Source: Gottfriedia sp002574545 (lineage in GTDB: Bacteria > Bacillota > Bacilli > Bacillales > Bacillaceae_G). From it: a DNA stretch of 64,000 bases. The position numbers were made by a program, and so were the translations under genes. Positions 51,184 to 59,656 of the stretch are shown here, in pieces (the stretch's first letter is position 1; each line of letters opens with the position of its first letter). The notes below the pieces were generated by a model. The model had not been told where the DNA came from and ran no database searches. It worked only from the letters and a program-made list of their open reading frames with translations. The DNA lies in NCBI GenBank assembly GCA_052180195.1, contig CP197469.1. One strand, written 5' to 3'.

Positions 51184-52524
51184 TTATTCCCATACTCGTT
51201 TTAATTTAAAGAATTCTTGAATATAGCCATATAGTGAAACTGGTGACATAATCATTTGATAGCATAAAAGGAAGAATAGAAATCCTATACGATTATTTCT
51301 TATTCTTAAATTTAAATTACGGAAAACATAGTTTTTCTGGTAAAAATAAAGGATTGAATAACTAAAAAATGTTAATGGTAGAACTAATAAAGTCATCGGA
51401 CCAACAATAAGGTTGATTCCAAAAAAGGCCAAAATTAATCCAGGAATCCAACATACTGTGTAAATAAAATCTAAGTAAACCATCATGAGATTAATACCAG
51501 TTAAATACTTTGTATAAACTTGTGGTTGTTGCCACGGTTTTATTTCAATTAGTCCTTCAACCATACCTCTTGCCCATCTTGATCTTTGTTTAGCAAAATG
51601 TCCGAATGTTGTAGGTGCATCTGTAAATGCAACTGCTAATGGTTCAAAGTATACCTTCCATTGCTTCTGTAGAAGTCTCCATGTTAAAACAATATCTTCT
51701 CCAATTGCATCTGGCCAACCTTTAACTTCCTTTACACAATCGGTTTTATATAAACTAAAAGCACCTTGTGCAACAAGTGTTCCTTGATATAATCCTTGAA
51801 GTCTTTTTATTGAAGCAATACCTAAGAAGTAGTCCCACTCTTGAATCTTAGTCCAAAAAGTTTCACGACTATTACGAACTAACATTGAACCAGCAACAGC
51901 ACTAACATCAGAAGGACTACTTTTTATTCTTGAAACTAAGTATCTTACTGCAGAAGGATGAATTAGTGTATCTGCATCTAGTGTAATGACATATGGTGTT
52001 TCTACATACTCTAAGCCCAAATTAAGCGCATGAAACTTACCTGGTTTTGGTTGATGTAATAAAGTAATATTTGACTTCAATTCTTTTTTCGCCCTCATTA
52101 CTTCTCGATCAGTAGCATCAGTTGAATTGTTATTTATTACGATAACCTTTATTTCTCCAGTATAGTCTTGATTTGAAATATATTTTAACGTATTAAAAAT
52201 AGCACCTTCTTCATTATAAGCAGCAACTAACACCGTCACCGGATCATTTGGAAACTCATTTTTAAAATTCGGTTGTTTATCGAGTAGTAAACTTATTACT
52301 AAAAAAGTGCTCATATAACCTGGTATATAGGCAATACCACCTATTATTATGATCGCTACTGGCATCGTAACAACATCAGATAAATCCTTTACCCAAGGAA
52401 TTGACAAATAGATAGAAAAAAGTAACCAAGAAAATGATACAAAATGGCTAAACCAAAATTTCTTATTTACTGTTAAATAATATCGGTTTCTTTTTTTGTG
52501 TATAGGAGACAAGTTGGGTTGCAA
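51184..52524 (-). CDS. Family 2 processive glycosyltransferase (IcaA/PgaC-like)
   Basis: A 446-residue membrane glycosyltransferase from TTG 52524. Two helices precede the GT-A domain. Motifs are VLVAAYNEEG (near 98), TLDADTL (DxD near 178), GEDIVLTW (near 273) and QRSRWARG (Q-x-x-R-W near 310). Three or four helices end the protein. The set marks processive beta-glycan synthases such as poly-N-acetylglucosamine or hyaluronan type. No icaB/icaC-like partners are adjacent. The secreted deacetylase at 22.8 kb is the same type that modifies such polymers. Product is inferred. Confidence 0.85.
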   Translation of the reverse strand: MQPNLSPIHKKRNRYYLTVNKKFWFSHFVSFSWLLFSIYLSIPWVKDLSDVVTMPVAIIIIGGIAYIPGYMSTFLVISLLLDKQPNFKNEFPNDPVTVLVAAYNEEGAIFNTLKYISNQDYTGEIKVIVINNNSTDATDREVMRAKKELKSNITLLHQPKPGKFHALNLGLEYVETPYVITLDADTLIHPSAVRYLVSRIKSSPSDVSAVAGSMLVRNSRETFWTKIQEWDYFLGIASIKRLQGLYQGTLVAQGAFSLYKTDCVKEVKGWPDAIGEDIVLTWRLLQKQWKVYFEPLAVAFTDAPTTFGHFAKQRSRWARGMVEGLIEIKPWQQPQVYTKYLTGINLMMVYLDFIYTVCWIPGLILAFFGINLIVGPMTLLVLPLTFFSYSILYFYQKNYVFRNLNLRIRNNRIGFLFFLLCYQMIMSPVSLYGYIQEFFKLKRVWE

Positions 52525-52619
52525 TAGCCTTCCCCCTTATATATGAATTTATATCGACAGCTCATTATATCACTATAATTTATGATAATATGCAAGTAAC
52601 TTTTGGTAAAAATAGTTTT

Positions 52620-52656
52620 AAAGCAAAAAAAGAACCATTGCGGTTCTTTTTTTGCC
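52620..52656. terminator. Bidirectional rho-independent terminator
   Basis: GCAAAAAAAGAACC and GGTTCTTTTTTTGC pair around ATTGC. Confidence 0.88.
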
Positions 52657-52666
52657 TTTTCATTAT

Positions 52667-54106
52667 TTACAGACCATTTATTTCAAAAGCAACTCGCACA
52701 CCTGACTCAATTGCACCTTGTATCCATCCAGGTAAAGTTGAAGTATGAGCGCCTGCAAAATGTACTTTACCCTCGGGTGTACTTATAGCTTTGCCAAAAT
52801 CTGATAATTGTTCTGGTTTAAACATAGTAAAGGCACCATTTGCGAAAGGATAATTTGACCAACTATGCGTAATCCCACCCATAAACTCTTCATAAACTTC
52901 AAATCCATACACTTTGGCTAGATTATTTAAAGCCATTCTAATCCGGTCGTCCTCTGACTTACTATTCCAGATAAAAGCATCATCTCCCCAAGTATAGCTG
53001 GCAAGCAAAATCCCAGTACCATCCCCACCAATATCGTGACTTGGAAAATATGAAAATCTAATTGGTAAATCAGTTATCAGCTTACCACCTTTTGTACCTC
53101 GTTTCTCCCAAAACTTTGATCTAAATTGTAGACCGATTTTCATTGAATCTACATAATGCAATTCGCTAATTGCTCTCAATTTTTTATATGAAAACGAATT
53201 TACAGGAATAATATCAATGAAATTTAATAATGAAAAGGGTAATGTAATAATCGCTAAATCTCCAGAGACCTCATAGTTTTTTTGATCAAGAGTATTTTTA
53301 GACTGAATCGTTACTTTTGAATCATTTTGAATTATTTTTGTTACACGTTGATGATAAAATATATTATCTTTTAATAAACCGATAAAAGAATTTGGTAACT
53401 TTTCATTGCCACCTGTTATTTCGAAAAATTTTAGACCTTCCGTTAAAAGAACCATTACCTCTCTTAGAACCGCCGGAAATGATAGTTCTGGAAACCCCTC
53501 GACGCCTATCAGTACTTTTATCATTTCAATAGCTTCACCAGACAAAGAAACTCCCACTGGATTATATCGTAAAAAAGCATCAATTGAGTACTTATCATAT
53601 TTTCCAATTACAATGTCCCAGTTTTTTTCAGGATCCTGTTTAATAAATTCAATTACTGGTTGGATAGCTAATTTTAATAACTCTTCCGCTGTTTTTCCTT
53701 TTTCAAAATCATTCACAGGGAAACCTAATATATCTGGATTCTTATCAACACTTTTTTGGTCAGTATGAATATTATTTACAAAAATTAAATCTTCTGGTGT
53801 TGAGTTAATGAATAAATTTATTGGTAAATGAAACTTTTTTATATATTCCAAAGTAAGTAAGTGTGTTGAAGGTATTCTCATTGCTCCAAGCTCTACATAT
53901 TGATTATTGACAAATGGAGGAAATCTTTTAGTATATATGCGTCCTCCAACCCGATCGTTTGCTTCTAAAATTGTTACTCGATGTCCAGCATCTTTTAATA
54001 AAGATCCAGAAACTAAACCAGCCATTCCTGCTCCTGCTATTATAATATCCTTAGGAGCCACTGTTTTAGGTAAACCATTTCGAATTATTGATATCATTTG
54101 ATCCAT
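52667..54106 (-). CDS. Flavin monoamine / L-amino-acid oxidase (YobN-like)
   Basis: A flavin amine oxidase of about 480 residues. The FAD motif IIIAGAGMAGLVSGSLLKDAG begins near residue 23, and DRVGGRIYTKRF near 52 is the second FAD motif. The family C-terminal motif HFAGAHTSTLPGWIQGAIESG is intact. The start is uncertain: ATG 54106 has no good ribosome binding site, and a TTG 51 bases upstream keeps the frame open. About 20 residues before RNGLPKT is the length I expect for YobN-type proteins. It oxidises amines or L-amino acids to imines with release of hydrogen peroxide. The substrate is not known. Confidence 0.85.
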   Translation of the reverse strand: MDQMISIIRNGLPKTVAPKDIIIAGAGMAGLVSGSLLKDAGHRVTILEANDRVGGRIYTKRFPPFVNNQYVELGAMRIPSTHLLTLEYIKKFHLPINLFINSTPEDLIFVNNIHTDQKSVDKNPDILGFPVNDFEKGKTAEELLKLAIQPVIEFIKQDPEKNWDIVIGKYDKYSIDAFLRYNPVGVSLSGEAIEMIKVLIGVEGFPELSFPAVLREVMVLLTEGLKFFEITGGNEKLPNSFIGLLKDNIFYHQRVTKIIQNDSKVTIQSKNTLDQKNYEVSGDLAIITLPFSLLNFIDIIPVNSFSYKKLRAISELHYVDSMKIGLQFRSKFWEKRGTKGGKLITDLPIRFSYFPSHDIGGDGTGILLASYTWGDDAFIWNSKSEDDRIRMALNNLAKVYGFEVYEEFMGGITHSWSNYPFANGAFTMFKPEQLSDFGKAISTPEGKVHFAGAHTSTLPGWIQGAIESGVRVAFEINGL

Positions 54107-54238
54107 CGTTAATAATGTTATTGATATCAACCCCTTATCAATACTATATCTATTCAAATTTATTCAATAAATAATCATAGTAGAATAGATCATTCCGATT
54201 GTAGTTTTTAGTAAATTTTTCCATTTTGTTTATAAAAT

Positions 54239-54268
54239 AAAAAAGAACTGAAATTATCAGTTCTAGAT
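54239..54268 (-). terminator. Rho-independent terminator of the HhH/hydrolase operon
   Basis: AGAACTGATA/ATTTCAGTTCT hairpin followed by TTTTTTA on the minus strand. Confidence 0.8.
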
Positions 54269-54305
54269 CTAGCCAAAATTATTTTTTAAAAGATAAGCCC
54301 TTCTC

Positions 54306-54473
54306 TTATAATGCATTTCTAATTGTCATCAACGCTTTAGGTCCCATCCCATGTAATTTTAATACTTGGACTTCACTTAATTGTGTGAATTGCTCCAAAT
54401 GTAAGTAACCTGCCGAAGTTAAAGCTCTAATCGCTGGTTTGGCTAATCCTTTTGGTAGTGAATTTTCACTCAA
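54306..54473 (-). CDS. Small helix-hairpin-helix protein
   Basis: A 55-residue frame from TTG 54473 to TAA 54306, with GGAGGG 9 bases upstream. It starts LPKGLAKPAIRALTSAGYLHL and ends LKLHGMGPKALMTIRNAL. The GMGPKA turn is a helix-hairpin-helix DNA-binding motif like that of the RNA polymerase alpha C-terminal domain. Stand-alone proteins of this type are common in Bacillus and annotated as DNA-binding, without a defined role. It follows the alpha/beta hydrolase gene by 17 bp, so it is in that operon. Confidence 0.78.
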   Translation of the reverse strand: MSENSLPKGLAKPAIRALTSAGYLHLEQFTQLSEVQVLKLHGMGPKALMTIRNAL

Positions 54474-54490
54474 ATAAAATTCCCTCCTAT

Positions 54491-55174
54491 TTAAAATTTT
54501 TTATCAAGCCAATCGAATAGATCGGTTTTCATACGATTTGTGATTGTATGATTTACATCCTTATATTTTAGAAAATCTATTTTAGCATTATAATTTGTTG
54601 TTAAAAAATCAAGTTGCCCACCAATTGGAATAACAAGATCCGATTCACCATGTAAGAATAAAATAGGTTTTTTTGTTGTACTACCTGTAAATTTAGGGTC
54701 ATATTTTAAAAACATTTCCAATTCTTTATCTTTTAATGGTGCTCTTCTATCCTTTTTACGAAAATCCTTCTCAGAATAAATATAAGAACTTGATCCATTA
54801 ATATTAATTAATCCGGCATAACTAGTATTTGAAAAAAACATTCCACTTGCAATAAAACCGCCCATTGAACTACCGAGCAGAATTGACTTTTCTTTTTGTA
54901 AATTTAGTTGTTGGATTATGTCATCTTCTTCATCAATTGTTTCAAATATCGTCTTCCAAAAATATCTCTGTAAAATCTTTTGATCAAAATGGTTAGTTAG
55001 AGCTTGTCTAGAATCATGGTATTTAATTTCGGGAATAACAACTTTGAATCCTAATTTAGATAGTTCTTTACCGAGTTGTTTTTGTGATTCAATCGTTGAA
55101 CCCCAACCATGAAACATTATGATTGTTTCATTTCTACTAACTAAATCTGGGGTTATTTCATAATAATTAATCAT
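54491..55174 (-). CDS. Alpha/beta hydrolase
   Basis: A 227-residue alpha/beta-hydrolase. The oxyanion segment MFHGWGSTIES is near 20, the nucleophile elbow LGSSMGG (Ser near 101) is intact, and PILFLHGESDLVIP (Asp near 178) plus a late NHTITN His complete the triad. ATG 55174 is preferred over GTG 55183 because AGGTGGG lies 5 bases upstream. It has no signal peptide. The family covers esterases and lipases; natural substrate unknown. It is first of a two-gene operon with a small HhH protein. Confidence 0.85.
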   Translation of the reverse strand: MINYYEITPDLVSRNETIIMFHGWGSTIESQKQLGKELSKLGFKVVIPEIKYHDSRQALTNHFDQKILQRYFWKTIFETIDEEDDIIQQLNLQKEKSILLGSSMGGFIASGMFFSNTSYAGLININGSSSYIYSEKDFRKKDRRAPLKDKELEMFLKYDPKFTGSTTKKPILFLHGESDLVIPIGGQLDFLTTNYNAKIDFLKYKDVNHTITNRMKTDLFDWLDKKF

Positions 55175-55367
55175 TTTTCCCACCTAAATTTCTTTTATTT
55201 TCTTAGTAAGATTAAATCATTCTAATAATAACAAATTATTTGAATTTTGAATTGCTATATGAATGAAAATGCTATAAAATACTCTTGCTTATAACAATGA
55301 TAAGATCTTTATAATAATTTTTTGCCTATGTACTTCACGCGGAAAAAATCGAGGATGTGTATGATCA

Positions 55368-55964
55368 ATGGTTCATCATTTAAACTTAATTATTACTCAC
55401 TATGGTTATTTAGGCATCATTTTAGCATTAACAGGAGGTATTATTGGTTTACCATTACCTGATGAAATACTTTTAACATATATCGGTTATAATGTATTTG
55501 CAGATAGATTATCCTATTTACCTTCATTAGCTTGTGCGATTATTGGAATCATTTTGGGAATTTCTTTAAGCTATTTACTTGGATACAAATTTGGGTTACC
55601 TTTACTAAATAAATATGGACCAAAAGTTTATATTACTGAGAAAAAAATTGAAATGACAAAAAGTTTATTTTCTAAATTTGGGCCATTTATTCTTATAATC
55701 GGATTTTTTATTCCTGGAGTTAGGCATTTAACGGCTTATTTTGCTGCCATTAATAAATATTCTTTTAAAAAATTTGCGTTATTTGGGTTTATTGGAGCGA
55801 TCCTTTGGGGATTCACTTTTATCACATTAGGAAAAATTTTAGGTGAAAAATGGGATAAAGTGGCATCTTTATTTGCAAAGTATAGTTTAGTCATATTTCC
55901 GACTGCCTTATTGATTGCGATTGTATTCTTTTTGCTATTTAGAAAACGTTTAACTACAAATTAG
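55368..55964 (+). CDS. DedA-family membrane protein
   Basis: A 198-residue DedA (SNARE-associated/VTT) protein with five or six helices. Key segments are GGIIGLPLPDEILLTYIGY (re-entrant loop with conserved acidic residue near 33), KFGPFILIIGFFIPGVRHLTAYFAA (the family F-x-R-x-x-P-x-x-R-like motif, near 105-128) and a helix ending in GEKWDKV. DedA proteins act in lipid-carrier (undecaprenyl phosphate) or phospholipid flipping and membrane homeostasis. It is a single gene with GAGGATGTG upstream. Confidence 0.88.
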   Translation: MVHHLNLIITHYGYLGIILALTGGIIGLPLPDEILLTYIGYNVFADRLSYLPSLACAIIGIILGISLSYLLGYKFGLPLLNKYGPKVYITEKKIEMTKSLFSKFGPFILIIGFFIPGVRHLTAYFAAINKYSFKKFALFGFIGAILWGFTFITLGKILGEKWDKVASLFAKYSLVIFPTALLIAIVFFLLFRKRLTTN

Positions 55965-56065
55965 AATTGGGAGAGTTAGGGACTTCTTAACTAAGTGATT
56001 CATTTATTGATTTCGTGTGATAGGTTGTTTCCACTACTTACCGGTAAATTGCACAGCATCATAAA

Positions 56066-56102
56066 TAAAAAAAACGAGACACAACTGTCTCGTTTTTTTA
56101 AC
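56066..56102. terminator. Bidirectional rho-independent terminator
   Basis: AAAAAAAACGAGACA and TGTCTCGTTTTTTT pair around CAAC. Confidence 0.92.
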
Positions 56103-56106
56103 TTAA

Positions 56107-57225
56107 TTATTTTGCAACTTCTTCTACAATTGCAATGACCATTTCAGCAGTTTTTACTAACTCTTTAATTGGCATTCTTTCATTTGTTGTGTGGATTTCT
56201 TCATAACCGATTGCTAAGTTTACAATTGGGAAACCGTGACCTGCGAATACGTTCGCATCAGATCCTCCACCACTTTGTTTTAATGCAGGAGTACGTCCAA
56301 TTTTTTCTGCTGCACGTTTTGCAACTTCAACAACGTGATCTCCTTCTCCAAATTTAAATCCTGGGTACATAATTTGAACTTCTACTTCAGCACGTCCACC
56401 CATTTCAGTAGCTGCTTCTTCAAAAGCAGCTTTCATTTTAGCTACTTGAGCTTCCATTTTTTCACCAATTAATGAGCGAGCTTCAGCTAAAATATTCACT
56501 TGATCGCATACGATATTTGTTGCACTTCCACCTTCGAAACGTCCGATATTTGCAGTCGTTTCTTCGTCAATTCGACCAAGTGGCATTCTTGCAATTGCTT
56601 TAGAAGCAATTGTAATCGCTGAAACGCCTTTTTCAGGTGCAACACCAGCATGTGCTGTTTTACCATAAATAGTTGCAATTACTTTAGCTTGAGTTGGAGC
56701 TGCTACGATAATGTTACCTACTTCTTCATCACTATCTAATGCATATCCAAATTTAGTAGTGATTAATTTTGGATCCATTGCTTTTGCGCCATGTAATCCA
56801 GATTCTTCACCAACCGAAATAATAAATTGGATTTCACCATGCTCAATATTTTGTTCTTTAATGATTTTTACTGCTTCTAAAAATGCTGCGATACCCGCTT
56901 TATCATCTGCACCTAGAATTGTAGTTCCATCAGTAACGATGTATCCATCTTTGATTGATGGCTTGATTCCTTTACCTGGAGTTACTGTATCCATATGACA
57001 AGAGAAGAAAATACCGTCTACGCCTTCTTTAGTAGCAGGCATTGTAGCAACAATATTTCCAGCACCGTGACCTGTAACACCCATCGTGTCGTCTTCAAAA
57101 ACATTCATTCCAAGCGCTTCTAATTTTTTCTTTAAAACCTTTGCAATTTCAGCTTCAAACTTAGTTTCAGAGTCTACTTGTACTAATTCTAAAAATTCTT
57201 CAACAATACGTTGTTCATTAATCAT
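56107..57225 (-). CDS. yqjE: M20 peptidase, PepT/tripeptidase type (YqjE)
   Basis: A 372-residue metallo-aminopeptidase. Metal motifs are FSCHMDTVTPG (near 75), ILGADDKAGIAA (Asp near 107), ISVGEESGLHGA (catalytic Glu-Glu near 141) and a terminal GGGSDANVFAGHG. ATG 57225 is preferred over an ATG nine bases upstream that sits directly on TTGGAGGC. It degrades tripeptides in the cytoplasm by family. It is last of the yqjC-yqjD-yqjE block, which matches B. subtilis order. Confidence 0.9.
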   Translation of the reverse strand: MINEQRIVEEFLELVQVDSETKFEAEIAKVLKKKLEALGMNVFEDDTMGVTGHGAGNIVATMPATKEGVDGIFFSCHMDTVTPGKGIKPSIKDGYIVTDGTTILGADDKAGIAAFLEAVKIIKEQNIEHGEIQFIISVGEESGLHGAKAMDPKLITTKFGYALDSDEEVGNIIVAAPTQAKVIATIYGKTAHAGVAPEKGVSAITIASKAIARMPLGRIDEETTANIGRFEGGSATNIVCDQVNILAEARSLIGEKMEAQVAKMKAAFEEAATEMGGRAEVEVQIMYPGFKFGEGDHVVEVAKRAAEKIGRTPALKQSGGGSDANVFAGHGFPIVNLAIGYEEIHTTNERMPIKELVKTAEMVIAIVEEVAK

Positions 57226-57263
57226 TTGTGTCATGCCTCCAAATTGTATATGTAAAAAAACGT

Positions 57264-58805
57264 CTACAAAGGTATATTACCATGTTTTTTTGCTGGGCGC
57301 TTTTCATTTTTGTTTTTTAATACTTCTAATGATTGAATTAGCTTTTTTCTAGTCATCCTTGGATCAATTACATCGTCGACTAAACCGTATTTTGCAGCAA
57401 CGTAAGGATTAGAAAATTTCTCTTTATATTGATCCATCCATTCTGATCTTAACTCATCTGGTCGATTACTTTGAGAGATTTCTTTTCCGTATAATATATT
57501 TACAGCACCTGCAGCACCCATTACAGCGATTTCAGCGTTTGGCCATGCAAACACTAAATCTGCACCAATCGATTTACTATTTAATGCAACATATGCTCCA
57601 CCAAATGCTTTTCTCGTAATGACTGTAACTTTTGGAACCGTTGCCTCAGAGTACGCATATAAAAGCTTAGCACCATGTCTTATTATACCTCCATGCTCCT
57701 GTTTTACACCAGGGAAAAACCCTGTCACATCAACAAAAGTGATGATTGGTATATTAAAACTATCACAAAAACGAATAAATCTAGCACCTTTATCGGCTGA
57801 ATGTAAATCTAATCCTCCAGCCATAAATTTAGGTTGATTACAAACGAGTCCTATTACTTCACCATTTAATCTAGCAAACCCTACAACTAAATTTTTAGCA
57901 AAATCTTTTTGAACCTCAAAAAAGGAATCATCATCTACAATCATTTCGATTATTTTTTTAACATCATAAGGTCGACTACTTTCATCTGGAATAAGTTCCA
58001 TTAATTCATCTATATCTTTTTCAGTTTTCATTTTAGTAGGAGCTTTTTCTTCCCAATGTGCCGGTAAATACTCCATTAAATTTCTTACGACCTTAAGAGC
58101 CTCTTCTTCCGACTCAGCTTGAAAATGAGCATTTCCACTTATCTCATTATGGACTTTAGCTCCACCTAAATCCTCTGCAGAGATTTTTTCACCTGTAACA
58201 CTTTCGATTACCTTAGGTCCAGTAATAAACATTTGGCTAGTTCCATTAACCATGATCACGAAATCAGTAATTGCCGGTGAATAAACAGCACCACCTGCAC
58301 ATGGCCCCATAATCACTGAAATTTGTGGTACGACCCCAGAATAAATTGTATTCCGATAAAAAACATGTCCATAACCGTCTAGAGAAAGAACACCTTCTTG
58401 GATTCTCGCACCGCCTGAGTCATTTAATCCAATAATCGGAGCTTTGCACTGTACTGCCATGTCCATTAATTGACTTATTTTTTTCGCATGCATTTCACCT
58501 AATGCACCACCGAACACAGTGAAATCTTGTGAAAAGACAAAGACAGTTCGATCGTTAATTTTTCCGTACCCCGTCACAACTCCATCGCAAGCACCATTTT
58601 GTTCATCCATTCCAAAATCTGAACATCGATGCTGGACAAAACTAAATAACTCAACAAAACTCCCTTCATCTAATAGCATGTCTATTCTTTCTCGTGCAGT
58701 AAACTTTCCACGTTCATGTTGTTTCTCAATCCGTTCAAAGCCACCACCTTGCTCTATTTCAGATTTCTTTTCATATAGTTTATAAAGATCATCATACTTG
58801 CTCAA
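57264..58805 (-). CDS. yqjD: Acyl-CoA (propionyl/methylmalonyl-CoA) carboxyltransferase subunit (YqjD)
   Basis: A 513-residue biotin-dependent carboxyltransferase or methylmalonyl-CoA decarboxylase alpha subunit with two crotonase-fold halves. The acyl-CoA site GGARIQEGV is near 118, GPCAGGAVYSPA near 157, and the biotin-site half has VDVTGFFPGVKQEHGGIIRHGAKLLYAY near 370 and KAFGGAYVALNSKSIGAD. Start TTG 58805 has GGGGGAG upstream, and the start overlaps the epimerase stop by 2 bases. Paired with methylmalonyl-CoA epimerase, it belongs to propionyl-CoA/methylmalonyl-CoA metabolism. No biotin carboxylase gene is adjacent. Confidence 0.92.
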   Translation of the reverse strand: MSKYDDLYKLYEKKSEIEQGGGFERIEKQHERGKFTARERIDMLLDEGSFVELFSFVQHRCSDFGMDEQNGACDGVVTGYGKINDRTVFVFSQDFTVFGGALGEMHAKKISQLMDMAVQCKAPIIGLNDSGGARIQEGVLSLDGYGHVFYRNTIYSGVVPQISVIMGPCAGGAVYSPAITDFVIMVNGTSQMFITGPKVIESVTGEKISAEDLGGAKVHNEISGNAHFQAESEEEALKVVRNLMEYLPAHWEEKAPTKMKTEKDIDELMELIPDESSRPYDVKKIIEMIVDDDSFFEVQKDFAKNLVVGFARLNGEVIGLVCNQPKFMAGGLDLHSADKGARFIRFCDSFNIPIITFVDVTGFFPGVKQEHGGIIRHGAKLLYAYSEATVPKVTVITRKAFGGAYVALNSKSIGADLVFAWPNAEIAVMGAAGAVNILYGKEISQSNRPDELRSEWMDQYKEKFSNPYVAAKYGLVDDVIDPRMTRKKLIQSLEVLKNKNEKRPAKKHGNIPL

Positions 58806-59212
58806 TTAAACTCCCCCCTTTTTTGAACAATTTCGATTAATACTCCGAATTGTTTAGGGTGTATAAAAGCAACTTTTGAACCATCACTCCCATTACGAGG
58901 TGAATGATGGATTAAATTAAATTGGCGTTTTTTTAATTCTAAAAGTGATTTTTCGATGTCATCTACTTGGAAAGCAATATGGTGCAATCCTTCTCCCTTT
59001 TTTTCAATAAATTTATGAACAGGATTCGTTGATGTAAGGGGTTGGATTAATTCAATATTAATTTTATTCGTTTTAAAAAGCGCAACTTCCACTCCTTGGT
59101 CATCTACTATTTCTCGGTATGAGTATGATAAACCTAAATCACTCTCATACTTTTTAATACTATCGTTTAAGTTTTTTACACAGATTGCCATATGATCTAT
59201 ATTTGTGAACAT
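58802..59212 (-). CDS. mce: Methylmalonyl-CoA epimerase (YqjC)
   Basis: A 136-residue VOC-fold epimerase. Metal ligands are His near 7 (IDHMAICVKN), a central His (KGEGLHHIAFQVDD, near 76) and Glu near 128 (GVLIEIVQ). The catalytic Glu lies in the N-terminal half (VEVALF and NIELIQP segments). It interconverts the 2R and 2S forms of methylmalonyl-CoA. It is first in the operon with yqjD and yqjE; B. subtilis yqjC has the same neighbours. Confidence 0.9.
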   Translation of the reverse strand: MFTNIDHMAICVKNLNDSIKKYESDLGLSYSYREIVDDQGVEVALFKTNKINIELIQPLTSTNPVHKFIEKKGEGLHHIAFQVDDIEKSLLELKKRQFNLIHHSPRNGSDGSKVAFIHPKQFGVLIEIVQKRGEFN

Positions 59213-59656
59213 TTTTTGCCCTCTCCTTCAAATCAATGCTTTTTTTAGAAACATTTTATGTACTGTAATCAGTTCTACAGTACATAAGCTATTACTTAAA
59301 CAATATTCAAGAAAGTGGACAAACATGATTAAAACCGTTCCTTTATATAACCGTATTACATGAGATGGAACTAAAAATGAAAACGTAATTTCGGAACTAG
59401 ATTGATGTAAGCTAAGCACCAGAATTCCAAGCAATAAAAAAAGTTCGAAGGCATTCTCCTCACTTTTCTCTTTTAATTAAAACAATATGACTAATTAATA
59501 ATGGAGTTGTAAATTAAACTCGTTAAAAAGACATAATTTATTAAATTTAATTTAAAAAAGGTGCAATTAATGCAGTTTTTTGTAGTTTGTAAACCTACTA
59601 AATTACATGATAATATTAGCTCGTTATCACTATTTGTTAACTGGGGAGGAATTTAA
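59213..59656. other. Divergent intergenic region upstream of the protease
   Basis: 444 bp, A/T-rich, with promoters of the mce operon and the protease gene. Possible minus-strand frames here lack ribosome binding sites. No operator is clearly visible. Confidence 0.4.

Noticed and set aside
59228..59434. 68-codon minus-strand frame
   Set aside because: No ribosome binding site and a composition unlike neighbours; it sits in the divergent promoter region.
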